Shown here: piece by piece, positions 52,549 to 62,033 of the stretch | How positions within the stretch are numbered: position 1 is the first letter of the stretch | Layout of the letters: every line of letters starts with the position of its first letter | Assembly: GCA_903904855.1 (NCBI GenBank) | Contig: CAIVEH010000145.1 | Location: forward strand, 1-64,000 | Direction of reading: 5' to 3' | DNA length: 64,000 nucleotides | Source: an uncultured Bacteroidota bacterium | Lineage (GTDB): Bacteria; Bacteroidota; Bacteroidia; Chitinophagales; Chitinophagaceae | Made by a program: the position numbers and the translations under genes | Notes under the pieces: generated by a model | What the model was told of the DNA's origin: nothing | What the model saw: only the letters and a program-made list of their open reading frames with translations | Database searches by the model: none

Positions 52549-52940
52549 AGATTCTTTACAGTAGGCAACATCTGGCAAGTTGCCGTTTTCCCAAACCATT
52601 TGTACCGGTGGCGGGCTATAAAATCATATACTTTGTCTCTAAAAAACCGGGGAATTAGGACAAAAGCAAAAGGTACAAGCCAGATGCCACCAAAAATCTT
52701 CATGATCCGGAGAATTGCATCAGATTTAATGTAGTATTTATTATTCTGGTAGACTATCACACTGTCTGGCGGAGTACCTTGGAAGTTGGCCAAAACAATT
52801 TTGCCCTTTTCTGATTGTAATGATTCAAATGTGAAAATCTGCTTTTTATCATGCCTGATAATAAATTGAACACTTCGGTTACATAGGTTACACACCCCAT
52901 CATAATATAATATTGGTCCGGTAGTTTTGCTATTGTCCAA
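52545..52940 (-). CDS. DCC-family thiol-disulfide oxidoreductase-like protein
   Basis: 131 residues, start TTG at 52938-52940 (no in-frame ATG precedes it after the stop). ILYYDGVCNLCNRSVQFII is the DxxCxxC signature of DUF393/DCC proteins; further blocks are FTFESLQSEKG, DAILRIMKIFGGIWLVPFAF and DFIARHRYKWFGK. The enzymatic role is unproven, though the CxxC suggests redox. Confidence 0.88.
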   Translation of the reverse strand: MDNSKTTGPILYYDGVCNLCNRSVQFIIRHDKKQIFTFESLQSEKGKIVLANFQGTPPDSVIVYQNNKYYIKSDAILRIMKIFGGIWLVPFAFVLIPRFFRDKVYDFIARHRYKWFGKTATCQMLPTVKNL

Positions 52941-52992
52941 AATAGGATGATTTAATGCATTTTTATTTTCATAATGTGATTAGAATGAAATC

Positions 52993-53400
52993 CTACCTGG
53001 GCAAATTTGCTTTACTATTGGTTCCAACCTGAATACTGTTCTGATCTCCTTGTATGCTTCTTCGGTTATTTATACCGGCTCTATTATCTGTATCCCTTCT
53101 TCGTATTACGTTTCTATTAGGATCTGATTTAACTTCCTCCTGTTTAACAGTATTCTTTCTAGCTGTATCCTTAACCGGAGATTTTATCCTTGCATTAAGT
53201 ATAGAATCCACTTTCACCTTAACCTCGATTTTCATTCTGTATTCCAGGTCGGTTTTAGCCTGTTCGTCTGCCTGCCTGATCCGGATATCAGATATAGAGT
53301 CTGCTTTCTGTTTTATTTCAGCCTTTGTAAGTGGTTGAACCGCCTTATTGCAGGAAAGAAATGCTGAAATTATCAACAATGCCGATGATATCCTTTTCAT
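52993..53400 (-). CDS. Putative lipoprotein, Lys/Arg/Asp-rich
   Basis: 135 residues from ATG 53398-53400: MKRISSALLIISAFLSC with lipobox FLSC (Cys17). The mature part is a highly charged helix (KAEIKQKADSISDIRIRQADEQ) and a disordered, Arg/Asn-rich tail (NRNVIRRRDTDNRAGINNRR). Upstream codons to 53472 are open but add a second hydrophobic stretch and look spurious. Function unknown. Confidence 0.68.
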   Translation of the reverse strand: MKRISSALLIISAFLSCNKAVQPLTKAEIKQKADSISDIRIRQADEQAKTDLEYRMKIEVKVKVDSILNARIKSPVKDTARKNTVKQEEVKSDPNRNVIRRRDTDNRAGINNRRSIQGDQNSIQVGTNSKANLPR

Positions 53401-53541
53401 TTTCACGTTGCAAATTACAACTAGCACAACTACAAAAAGTGAGCCAGATATAAATAAGGGAAATATTAACACTTGATTTTAAAATATTTTAACCCTCTAA
53501 CGCGTTTAATTCAAATAAATTGTCTGAAATTTACGTAACAA

Positions 53542-54198
53542 ATGAACAATAGGCCCGAAATATGGTTTACGTGCCTGATGCTGATCCTCACAGCACAAAA
53601 ATCTTCAGCCCAGTCTTCTGTTAATGATACTATCCGCCTAGGGGCCGTTATTGAAAATGGAAAGGTTTTCCCGATGATTTTAATGGATGAATTTGTTATC
53701 ACAGACAAGTCCTTTAATGTAGAAACCCGAAAACACAGAGACCGTTTAAGGACAGATATCTACACTGTTTACCCCTATGCAATGGCTGCAGCCGCTATTT
53801 TTAAGGAAGTGAATGAGAACATGGACAAAATGGATGGCCGCAGAGATCGTAAAAAATACCTGAAATCAATAGACAAAAGACTGGATGTAGCTTTCAAAGA
53901 ACCACTTAAATGCTTAAGTATTGATCAGGGGCATGTGCTCATAAAATTAATCAACAGGCAAACAGGACAAAACTGCTATACTATTATCAAAGAACTTAAA
54001 GGAGGGTTATCGGCCATGGTATGGCAGTCGGTAGGCGTATTTTTCAACAACAACCTGGTAAAAGAGTATGACCCTGAAGACAAGGACAAAGAAGTAGAAA
54101 GCATGGTAAGAGACCTTGAATCCTCTAACTACTACAAATATCAGGTTTTACAGCAACAATCACTCCTAAAAAAGGTAGCTGTTACTTCACAAAAGTGA
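53542..54198 (+). CDS. DUF4294 family protein
   Basis: 218 residues with a signal peptide (ending KSSAQS). ENGKVFPMILMDEFVITDK, RLRTDIYTVYPYAMAAAAIFKEVNENM and the closing GHVLIKLINRQTGQNCYTIIKELKGGLSAMVWQSVGVFF match DUF4294, a Bacteroidota envelope protein of unknown function. It is followed after 30 bases by the promoter of the polytopic protein. Confidence 0.85.
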   Translation: MNNRPEIWFTCLMLILTAQKSSAQSSVNDTIRLGAVIENGKVFPMILMDEFVITDKSFNVETRKHRDRLRTDIYTVYPYAMAAAAIFKEVNENMDKMDGRRDRKKYLKSIDKRLDVAFKEPLKCLSIDQGHVLIKLINRQTGQNCYTIIKELKGGLSAMVWQSVGVFFNNNLVKEYDPEDKDKEVESMVRDLESSNYYKYQVLQQQSLLKKVAVTSQK

Positions 54199-54228
54199 AT
54201 TTTGAATTCCATTCTTGGTTTATTGGAA

Positions 54229-54236
54229 TATCTTTG
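54229..54236 (+). promoter_or_regulatory. -7 element that decides the start of the polytopic protein
   Basis: TATCTTTG, 42 bases before the ATG at 54278. An in-frame start at 54215 lies before this element and is therefore unlikely. Confidence 0.5.
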
Positions 54237-54277
54237 TTCCGGCTGATATTTCATCAGTTAAACTGATTTATATAATT

Positions 54278-55834
54278 ATGAAAACGTCTCTGGATAAATT
54301 AATGATCCATGCAGCATGGGTATATATCATCCTCCCGTTTATGCTTTTTTGCATTGGTTGGTTAAAATTGTATTATTCACTGGCAATGGTGGCGATACTT
54401 GTATTATCTTATATCCTTTCAATAAAATCTGTAACAAATTATTATGAAATAAACCTTAAAAAACATTCCCGTAAAATCGTTCTTGCACTTTCTGCAATAA
54501 TTGTGCTTGTGATTTTTTCCGGAATCGGGGAATACAGCTATCAGGTCGAAGACCATCAGTTCAGAAATGGGGTATTTCATGATCTCGTCACCCACCACTG
54601 GCCTTTACGGATGAATGAAAGAGGTAATCTCCCCACAATTCACCAGCCTGTATTGTACATATACTACATTGAATATTGGTTACCTGCGGCACTGATTGGC
54701 AAGCTTTTTGGCTGGGCTATAGCTAATTTCTTCCTTTGGTTATGGACTGTTTTAGGTACTACCCTTACATTCTACTTCCTATGCCGTTATTTCAAAATAT
54801 TTTCACTGAAAGCACTTTTAATGTTCTTTTTTTTCAATACAATTTATATCCTGGTTTCTTTTCTGAAATACCCTATTATTTCAGTTATTACAAGCGATTA
54901 TACAATCTGGTCGGGGCAAATGGTTCTGGCAGGATCAAATATAGATTCACTATACTGGATATATAACCAAACAGTAACCCCTCTGCTGATTATAGCCATG
55001 CTTCTCAACAACCTCTCCAGGCAGAGCATAGGCTTTTTATATGCGCTTTGCTATCTGCATGGTCCATTTACATTCATTGGTTTTTTCCCGTTCCTGTGCA
55101 TCATGTTGGTAAACGATATCTTCTTAGCTAAAGATGGAACCTTTGCAGACAGGATACGTCCTTACCTTACATTTCAAAACCTTATAGGGTCTGTATCTGT
55201 TATGATTATCGGATATTTCTACCTTTCAGGCAGCCCTGCGGTACAATCCTTGTATATTGGTAAAATAAGTCTGATCAGGTATTGTATTTTTATTATGGTT
55301 GAATTCGGGATTATTTCCATGCTTATTTTCAATAAGTATAAAAAAGACCCATTCTATTATGCAGTAGTTATAATGTTATTAATATTACCGGTTATTGGTA
55401 TGGGAACTATTCAGCCGTTTACATTTTGCGCCCGCGTTTCAATCGCTCCAATGTTTGTATTGATGATAATGGTAACAAAATATTTGCTTGAAGAACGCTT
55501 TTCACCAACAAAACGAATTATCATAGCCTATGTAGTATTAAGCGCTATAGATCCGGTACTCCAGGTTAGCCGGTCAGTTGCATTTACTATTGGCCATTAT
55601 ATTAATCCGGTAGCCACCAACACCTATTTATACAATAGGGCTGGCGAATGGTCGAACTGGAAAAAACTGGTACCAGATAGAAGTAAATGGAAAGAAGCGA
55701 ATTTCAATATTCTGAATATTCCCGAAACTACTGACACTACAATTAACCCATTTCTTTCAGCACTAGAAAAACAGAGTGATAATTCTTTTTTCAATCATTA
55801 CCTGCTAAAGAATGGAACTGATAAAAGAAAATGA
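54278..55834 (+). CDS. Polytopic membrane protein, GT-C-like
   Basis: 518 residues with about 11-12 membrane helices. The first long non-membrane loop, SYQVEDHQFRNGVFHDLVTHHWPLRMNERGN, holds acidic residues and histidines where GT-C glycosyltransferases have their catalytic loop. The C-terminal 80 residues are soluble (WSNWKKLVPDRSKWKEANF). A role in adding a sugar from a lipid carrier to the glycan made by the neighbouring operon is plausible, not proven; no known family matched by eye. Confidence 0.7.
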   Translation: MKTSLDKLMIHAAWVYIILPFMLFCIGWLKLYYSLAMVAILVLSYILSIKSVTNYYEINLKKHSRKIVLALSAIIVLVIFSGIGEYSYQVEDHQFRNGVFHDLVTHHWPLRMNERGNLPTIHQPVLYIYYIEYWLPAALIGKLFGWAIANFFLWLWTVLGTTLTFYFLCRYFKIFSLKALLMFFFFNTIYILVSFLKYPIISVITSDYTIWSGQMVLAGSNIDSLYWIYNQTVTPLLIIAMLLNNLSRQSIGFLYALCYLHGPFTFIGFFPFLCIMLVNDIFLAKDGTFADRIRPYLTFQNLIGSVSVMIIGYFYLSGSPAVQSLYIGKISLIRYCIFIMVEFGIISMLIFNKYKKDPFYYAVVIMLLILPVIGMGTIQPFTFCARVSIAPMFVLMIMVTKYLLEERFSPTKRIIIAYVVLSAIDPVLQVSRSVAFTIGHYINPVATNTYLYNRAGEWSNWKKLVPDRSKWKEANFNILNIPETTDTTINPFLSALEKQSDNSFFNHYLLKNGTDKRK

Positions 55835-55868
55835 TTCAGATTTAGAGCAGCATCTACACTAATTAGCT

Positions 55869-56687
55869 TCAGTTTATCTTTCTTGCTACCACCAGGCAAC
55901 TTCCTCCAAAGGGGATTGACTTTTGTTCTTTGATCCTGTTCAGTTCCCAGTCCCATACTTTGTCGAGTACCGATCCTTTGGATTTATGCTCATTGGAGTG
56001 CTTACTAATATCGCCTGAATTTTTATGCATCCCCAGCCTGCTGGGCAATGAGCGTAATAAAAATATAGGTAACGGTAAAACCGAGAAAATATAAGTAGAC
56101 CAGGCTATTTCGAAACCAACTTCATTTAGTTTTTTAGTCAATGATTTAATGGTGTACCGGTTAAAATGCCCAGCATCATCATCTTCATTCGACCATAAAA
56201 TTTCATGAGCAGGAACAGTGATAAAGAGATTGCCGTTTTTACGCAAATAAGTTTGCATCAATTTCAATAAGGCAATATCATCCTTAAAGTGCTCCACCAC
56301 ATCAAAAACACCTATGGCTGGTATGGTTTCTTTCTCAAAACCGGCATCTTCCAAAGTAGAGCAAATAATATTTTTGAGTTGCCTTGTACGGGCATTAATG
56401 CACCCTCTTTCACCGGGTTCTACCAAAATGGTTTCAATACCGCTTTTTTCAATAGCCTTTGCCACATATCCGTTTCCACCACCAATATCAAAAAAAAGAT
56501 CTTTGGGCGCAAATCTTTTTACCAGCTCTACAATACAGTTATTGCGGTGCCGGAACCAAAAACTGTTTTCCTCTATCTGATAGCAGGCATCATTGCCTTC
56601 ATCGGGGTAGGAAATAGCTGTTTTCTTTTCAGCATACCAAATGCCGTTATTTTTTACTAAACCTTTTGTATACGCCTCAATTCCCAT
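55869..56687 (-). CDS. Class I SAM-dependent methyltransferase
   Basis: 272 residues. Motif I LFFDIGGGNGYVAKAIEKSG, strand 2 end ETILVEPG, motif IV IGVFDVVEHFKDDIALLK and LRKNGNLFITVPAHEILWS are the standard layout; the HFNRYTIKSLTKKL segment is seen in methyltransferases of glycan clusters. Last gene of the eight-gene operon, five bases after the aminotransferase gene. Confidence 0.88.
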   Translation of the reverse strand: MGIEAYTKGLVKNNGIWYAEKKTAISYPDEGNDACYQIEENSFWFRHRNNCIVELVKRFAPKDLFFDIGGGNGYVAKAIEKSGIETILVEPGERGCINARTRQLKNIICSTLEDAGFEKETIPAIGVFDVVEHFKDDIALLKLMQTYLRKNGNLFITVPAHEILWSNEDDDAGHFNRYTIKSLTKKLNEVGFEIAWSTYIFSVLPLPIFLLRSLPSRLGMHKNSGDISKHSNEHKSKGSVLDKVWDWELNRIKEQKSIPFGGSCLVVARKIN

Positions 56688-56692
56688 AACAG

Positions 56693-57838
56693 CTAAGTTA
56701 AACTATCTACTATTTTATTGATTACTTCTATTACTTTCAATACATCCAGTTCATAATACATCGGCAATCTCAGCAGGCAATCGGTATACCGGTCTGTTTC
56801 TGTCAATTCAGAGGCCTGATACCTTGATAAATAATAGGGGCTTTTGTGCAGGCTGAGATAATGGAAAACGGCATAAATATTATGCTCTTTGAGCAACCTG
56901 GTAAATTCAACCCTTTTCTCCAGGTTGTTGAATACAAGGTAAAACATATGCGCATTATTGGTAGCAAATGACGGAATTACCGGTAGCCGGAAAAGGCCTT
57001 TATCTTCCAGAGGCTTAAGCCCTTCGTGATAAGCTGCCCATATCTTTTTACGGCGATCCTGTATATCATCCAGGTTTTCAATTTGTGCATACAAGAAGGC
57101 GGCAATAATATCAGAAGGAAGGAAAGAACTACCCACATCCACCCAGCTATACTTATCTACCTCGCCCCTGAAAAACTGGCTCCGGTTTGTGCCTTTCTCC
57201 CTTATAATTTCGGCGCGGTTGAGAAACTGACAATCGTTAATGACAAGCATTCCCCCCTCGCCCGACATGATATTCTTGGTTTCGTGAAAAGAGAATGCTG
57301 CAAGGTGGCCTATGGAGCCTAATGGCCTCCTGACCCCATCCTTACAGGTATAATAACTATCAATGGCCTGTGCCGCATCTTCGATCACAAACAGATTGTG
57401 GCGGGCAGCCACAGCCATAATTTTGTCCATATCGCAGGCCACACCGGCATAATGTACGGGCACAACAGCTTTTGTGCGCTCTGTTACCAATGCCTCAACA
57501 GCATCCTCATCCATACCGGGATGATCTATACGGCTATCGCAAAACACTATTTTTGCCCCCCTGAGTACAAATGCATTGGCAGTAGAAACAAAAGTATAAG
57601 AAGGCATAATCACTTCATCGCCTGGCTGAATATCTATGAGTAATGCAGCCATTTCCAGTGCATCAGTACAGGATGTAGTAAGCAGACATTTTTTAAATCC
57701 AAAACGCTCTTCCAGATAACTGTGACAGCGTTTAGTATAAACCCCATCACCTGAAATTTTCCCCGACAATACAGCCTGATAAATATAATGGCCTTCTTTA
57801 CCTGTAAGGTAAGGTTTATTAAAAGGAATAATGTTCAT
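56693..57838 (-). CDS. wecE: WecE-type sugar aminotransferase (DegT/DnrJ/EryC1 family)
   Basis: 381 residues, PLP-dependent. FNKPYLTGKEGHYIYQAVLSGKISGDG, VIMPSYTFVSTANAFVLRGA, VIEDAAQAID (Asp154 toward the PLP ring nitrogen), and AFSFHETKNIMSGEGG with Lys188 as the Schiff-base lysine. The N-terminus and the ETKN motif fit dTDP-4-amino-4,6-dideoxygalactose transaminase. It supplies an amino sugar for the surface glycan. Its start overlaps the phosphoesterase stop by four bases (ATGA). Confidence 0.92.
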   Translation of the reverse strand: MNIIPFNKPYLTGKEGHYIYQAVLSGKISGDGVYTKRCHSYLEERFGFKKCLLTTSCTDALEMAALLIDIQPGDEVIMPSYTFVSTANAFVLRGAKIVFCDSRIDHPGMDEDAVEALVTERTKAVVPVHYAGVACDMDKIMAVAARHNLFVIEDAAQAIDSYYTCKDGVRRPLGSIGHLAAFSFHETKNIMSGEGGMLVINDCQFLNRAEIIREKGTNRSQFFRGEVDKYSWVDVGSSFLPSDIIAAFLYAQIENLDDIQDRRKKIWAAYHEGLKPLEDKGLFRLPVIPSFATNNAHMFYLVFNNLEKRVEFTRLLKEHNIYAVFHYLSLHKSPYYLSRYQASELTETDRYTDCLLRLPMYYELDVLKVIEVINKIVDSLT

Positions 57839-58533
57839 AATCCTATTTTTTTTCCAGCGATCAATGGGTCGGTGATATAATCATCAAATCCATTTTTCCT
57901 CATTTCGTTTACAATAATACGGTAATCATAAGGAATACGCACAAACTCTACATCGAAGTTCTCCTTTATTACCAGGTAAGAAGCCCGGTTGTCTCCATCT
58001 CTCGGCTGCCCTACTGAGCCGGGGTTTAGCCAGGCTTTACCATCAAAAAATTTCTTGTACGATGGAAGATGGGTATGGCCGGAAATGAGTATATCACCAA
58101 CAAAGTGATTATTTCTCAGGTATTCGCTGTTTACATCAAATACATACTCATCTATAGGGTCAACCAAGCCTGCATGAACACAAAGCGATTGCTTGCCAAA
58201 AACCGGGATTTCTTTTCTTTCCTCCAGCGCTTTTAAAAAGCTTATTGAATGACTGGTAAGTAAAGGTAGTTGCCACGACAATATGCGGGTACATGTTTTC
58301 GATCGCTCTATTACTCCATTATTATGAACAATGGCAAAATCGTGATTACCCATAAGGCATGGTATATTCCTTTTGCTTATTGCATCAATAACTTCATTGA
58401 AAAAACAATAATAACCTACTAGGTCTCCCAGGCAATAAATCTCAGTTATCCCCCTGCGGTCGAGATCTTCAAATACTGCATCCAGAGCGGTAATATTACC
58501 ATGAATATCTGAGATAAATGCTATGCTATTCAT
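57835..58533 (-). CDS. Calcineurin-like metallophosphoesterase
   Basis: 232 residues. FISDIHGNITAL (Asp9, His11), YCLGDLVGYYC, LMGNHDFAIV, VHAGLVDP and ISGHTHLP supply the full set of metal ligands of YfcE/MJ0936-type phosphoesterases. Inside a sugar operon it may remove phosphate from a sugar intermediate. It overlaps the ATP-grasp gene by eight bases. Confidence 0.88.
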   Translation of the reverse strand: MNSIAFISDIHGNITALDAVFEDLDRRGITEIYCLGDLVGYYCFFNEVIDAISKRNIPCLMGNHDFAIVHNNGVIERSKTCTRILSWQLPLLTSHSISFLKALEERKEIPVFGKQSLCVHAGLVDPIDEYVFDVNSEYLRNNHFVGDILISGHTHLPSYKKFFDGKAWLNPGSVGQPRDGDNRASYLVIKENFDVEFVRIPYDYRIIVNEMRKNGFDDYITDPLIAGKKIGL

Positions 58534-59497
58534 AAATAATTTTGTCCGAAATATATCTTACTGCTTTCCCTGTTTTCTTAGATTGATGCCTATATACTCC
58601 CTTTTCCAGATAATGCTCAATACAATACTTTGGCTCGTTATATCCGAATTTGCTGCGCAAGGAGCAGGCGCTGGATATGCGTGGGTTTATTTCGAGCAGG
58701 TAGGCTTTACCCGATTGTTTTCTGAATTGAAAATTGGTAGGCCCCAGAGGCTTTAATTCCTTCACAAGAGTACTTACAAAAGACTGCAATTCATCGTCCT
58801 GCTCAATGACATATGCTAAACGGGTTGACCCGTCTTTTGATAAATACCTCCTCATAATCATTCCATCAACTACAGTGCCATCACCACATCCGAATACCGA
58901 ATAAGTATATTCTTCATCGAGGCTCCCTATATATGCCTGAAACAGCGTATCCGCATTAATTTCCCTGCTTCTTTCATTAAAGTCTACTTCATTTCTGATA
59001 ATATAATACCCTTTTGAAGCTGAAGATTTCCGGGGTTTAATGATAAATGGCAATCCAAGGCTGGCAGATGCAGATGGATAATTCAGGCCGGTTAAGGTAG
59101 GTATAACGGGTAAACTCTCTATGCTTTTTAGAAAAAGAAAGGTTTCATACTTATCCTTCGACAGGTTAAGAATATATTCATTATTAAGTACAGCAGGGGC
59201 CGGCAGCAAATTCCGGTTCTCATTATAGCTATGTACATCCTGCTCTATACCCGGGAATATTAAATCTATACTGTACTTTTCACAAACCCCGGCAAGCCAT
59301 GAGTAATACCCTGGGCTGCTGGTGTAAGGCGCTACTTCAAAATGATCGCAGATATACCTGCCGTAATTCTCTCCAAAAATATCGGCACCGGTGATTAAGC
59401 AGGGAATACCGGCAATTCTTAAACTCTCTATAATGCCATAGCCTATTATAGATCCTACTCCGGTAATTAAAATATGGTATACCCTGCCGCTATTCAA
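58526..59497 (-). CDS. ATP-grasp ligase (carbamoyl-phosphate-synthase-like)
   Basis: 323 residues from the TTG at 59495-59497, chosen because the protein fold begins at VYHILITGVGSIIGYGIIESL and the start then overlaps the previous gene by only eight bases; the frame is open for 36 more codons that look like antisense-free leader inside that gene. ATP-binding parts are GLPFIIKPRKSSASKGYYII and the metal-binding LLEINPRISS. ATP-grasp enzymes join a carboxylate to an amine; beside an aminotransferase this suggests acylation of an amino sugar by an amino acid or similar acid. Confidence 0.85.
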   Translation of the reverse strand: MNSGRVYHILITGVGSIIGYGIIESLRIAGIPCLITGADIFGENYGRYICDHFEVAPYTSSPGYYSWLAGVCEKYSIDLIFPGIEQDVHSYNENRNLLPAPAVLNNEYILNLSKDKYETFLFLKSIESLPVIPTLTGLNYPSASASLGLPFIIKPRKSSASKGYYIIRNEVDFNERSREINADTLFQAYIGSLDEEYTYSVFGCGDGTVVDGMIMRRYLSKDGSTRLAYVIEQDDELQSFVSTLVKELKPLGPTNFQFRKQSGKAYLLEINPRISSACSLRSKFGYNEPKYCIEHYLEKGVYRHQSKKTGKAVRYISDKIIYE

Positions 59498-60302
59498 AAT
59501 GATATGCTTTTGATAAATAATAACTAAAATCACTTGCACCAGTATACCATTGCGCAAAAGCCACCGAAACAAGTGGTATATGGTAGGTAATTCCTTCTTT
59601 CTCACTCTGCTGAATCATTGATTCAGCATCATAACCCCCATTCATGCCGGCTATTAATGCCACAATTTCTTTAAGATTCAAAGTATGTGCTGGCACAAAA
59701 ACATTGTGCAAACCTGAAATGCTATTTTCAATGGTATATTTGATTGCGTCCAGCAGCAACTCTACAGAAAAATAATTCCTGGCAACATCCCTGCAATTGG
59801 CAAACAGCATAATCTTTTCCCTGTTTCTTACCGCATCAATAAAATAATATAACCCGGCCTGCGATTTTTTGGCCAACCGTGCATAATCAAAGATTTGCGG
59901 AAAACGCAGACTGGTATACTTATGCCCTTTCATTTCACCAATAATGATTTCATCGGCAATATGCTTTTTCAAGGAATATGCATCATTCAATTTATTTTGT
60001 TCATCGGCAAAAATGCTGGAAACATTTATAAGCCATGAATTATCATTTTTGCACTTATTTACAATATCAGAAATAGATTTAACTACATACTGATATGGCA
60101 AGGCTAAGGGATTTATATTATTTATTATAATGTCGTATTTTTGAGTTGCTATTTCGTTAAACTCATTTTCAACAATATTATAGTGAATCCCACCTTCAAT
60201 CAGGGAATGGTTAAAGGTCCTATGCACATCGTGACTTTTGGATAAATATCCATATAAATAAGTCCCGATAAAACCAGATCCCCCTGCAATTAATATTTTC
60301 AC
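59490..60302 (-). CDS. NAD-dependent epimerase/dehydratase (SDR family)
   Basis: 270 residues. Rossmann motif KILIAGGSGFIGTYLYGYL, then INVSSIFAD and the catalytic YSLKK (Tyr-x3-Lys). Shorter than usual (300-340), with a reduced C-terminal substrate domain. It is likely a sugar-nucleotide reductase or epimerase. Confidence 0.87.
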   Translation of the reverse strand: MKILIAGGSGFIGTYLYGYLSKSHDVHRTFNHSLIEGGIHYNIVENEFNEIATQKYDIIINNINPLALPYQYVVKSISDIVNKCKNDNSWLINVSSIFADEQNKLNDAYSLKKHIADEIIIGEMKGHKYTSLRFPQIFDYARLAKKSQAGLYYFIDAVRNREKIMLFANCRDVARNYFSVELLLDAIKYTIENSISGLHNVFVPAHTLNLKEIVALIAGMNGGYDAESMIQQSEKEGITYHIPLVSVAFAQWYTGASDFSYYLSKAYHFE

Positions 60303-60319
60303 TTAGTTTAGTTTTATTA

Positions 60320-61069
60320 CTAAATAGTTGCTTCTATAAGAATACCATTTGATATTTCAGGATAATTATCACCAATTTTTACTAGTGCTTCATAAATTTT
60401 CTTGTCCCAATTTAACTTAGCCATTTGAGATGCAGTAATCGGTTTTAAAAGCAATCCGCAAATATTCTTTATTTTATACCCTGCATCAATTACCAATTGC
60501 TGAATGGAATTCAGGTCGAAATAACGCTTATGACCTAATTGCAAGTCATATTCACTCAATTTGTAAATATCATCAAGCAAGCCAGCTTCAAAGCCTATTG
60601 TGCGATGCAGCGACCTAGCATTAGGAACACCGATAAAAATAGTACCAGATGGTTTAAGGAAAGATTTAAATTTATTGAGGATTAAAGCAGGATCATCAAC
60701 ATGCTCTAATATAAAACCCATTTCAATCATATCAAATATTTTTTCAGATTGATAGTCCTCAAAATAGGTATGTACAAAATCCATTTTATCCTGGTGTTCT
60801 GTAATACTACCTGAAAGTTCATTGATTATATCCAAAGAACCTTCTAAAATAGTATATGATTTCAGGCTATTCTCAAATTCCTTCCTGATTGAACCATTTA
60901 CAATCTGATGACCTATACCCAGACTCAATACTGATTCACAAGATTCAGATCTTATAGCGTCACAAACTTTACTGGCGAAATGGCTTAAAAAGTAATAATT
61001 CTCATCAAAAAACTTGAATTCTGTAGTATATGAATCCTGGTATTTGTCTAAATTTTCATTTTTTTTCAT
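60320..61069 (-). CDS. SAM-dependent methyltransferase
   Basis: 249 residues. VLSLGIGHQIVNGSI (motif I), YTILEGSLDII, IFDMIEMGFILEHVDDPALIL and FLKPSGTIFIGVPNARSLHR are class I motifs; LQLGHKRYFDLNSIQQLVIDAGYKI is usual in glycan-cluster methyltransferases. The acceptor is unknown. Confidence 0.85.
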   Translation of the reverse strand: MKKNENLDKYQDSYTTEFKFFDENYYFLSHFASKVCDAIRSESCESVLSLGIGHQIVNGSIRKEFENSLKSYTILEGSLDIINELSGSITEHQDKMDFVHTYFEDYQSEKIFDMIEMGFILEHVDDPALILNKFKSFLKPSGTIFIGVPNARSLHRTIGFEAGLLDDIYKLSEYDLQLGHKRYFDLNSIQQLVIDAGYKIKNICGLLLKPITASQMAKLNWDKKIYEALVKIGDNYPEISNGILIEATI

Positions 61070-61080
61070 CAGAATATATT

Positions 61081-62013
61081 TTATTCGTAAATATTTTTTA
61101 CTATAAATAATGGCCTGTTTTTTACCTGATTATACATTTTTTCAAGGTATATTCCAAATACACCTAATGAGGTCATTATTATACCTGTAGAAAACAATAT
61201 TAATACAGCCAGTGAAGAATAACCCATAAGCAAGCTTGACGGCATAAAAATCTTTCTGAAAATAATAAATGCTCCGAAACAAAAAGCAGTGATGGTAAGC
61301 AGTGAACCTAAAATGAACAACATTTTGAGCGGGTAGGCCGAAAAAGAACTGATCGCCTCAATAAGCAGGATCATTCGCTTCCGGATAGTATAGGTAGCCT
61401 GTCCTTTCCTGAGACTTTTGGTTACCGGCATCCCACTCTGATTAAAGCCCGACCAATACATCATACCTGCAAGGAAGAGGTTTTTATCGCCCAGCTGCAA
61501 CAGGGCATCAACGTATTTCCTTGTCATTATCCGCTCCGTTAAAGGGTTAGCAGGTATTTTAGTATCACTTAAAAAATTAAACGTCTTCCAGAATAGCCCC
61601 CCTAAGATTTTCTCCAGAAATTTCCCTTTTCTGTTTTCCTGGAAGCCATACACCACGTCATAATTTTTATTGGTCAGTTCATCGTAAAATTCCTTGAGTA
61701 CCACGGGATCCACTTCCATATCACAATCTATGATAAATATCAATTCCCCCCTTGAATAATTCATACCAGCTACCAGTGCATAATGATGACCAAAATTGCG
61801 GGAGAGATCCAAAACCTTTATTTGCGGGTGCTGTTTCTTCAATTGCAATATTTTCTGCAACGAATTATCCGGCGATCCATCGTTAACCATTACAATTTCG
61901 AATTCAGTGCAATTAATACTATTAACAGCATCATAGCATCGCTGAATAAACTCATCGAGAAATACTTCAGAGCGGTAGAGTGTTGATACAATACTAATTT
62001 GCGGATTGGGCAT
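61081..62013 (-). CDS. Family 2 glycosyltransferase, membrane-anchored
   Basis: 310 residues. QISIVSTLYRSEVFLDEFI, VMVNDGSPDNS and the DCDMEVDP (DxD) motif are the GT-A nucleotide-sugar site. Two C-terminal membrane helices (about 232-255 and 264-290) make it like DPM/ArnC/GtrB proteins, which load a sugar onto undecaprenyl phosphate. It would produce a lipid-linked donor for the GT-C-like protein at 54278. Confidence 0.92.
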   Translation of the reverse strand: MPNPQISIVSTLYRSEVFLDEFIQRCYDAVNSINCTEFEIVMVNDGSPDNSLQKILQLKKQHPQIKVLDLSRNFGHHYALVAGMNYSRGELIFIIDCDMEVDPVVLKEFYDELTNKNYDVVYGFQENRKGKFLEKILGGLFWKTFNFLSDTKIPANPLTERIMTRKYVDALLQLGDKNLFLAGMMYWSGFNQSGMPVTKSLRKGQATYTIRKRMILLIEAISSFSAYPLKMLFILGSLLTITAFCFGAFIIFRKIFMPSSLLMGYSSLAVLILFSTGIIMTSLGVFGIYLEKMYNQVKNRPLFIVKNIYE

Positions 62014-62033
62014 TAATAATTTTATTTGTAAAA

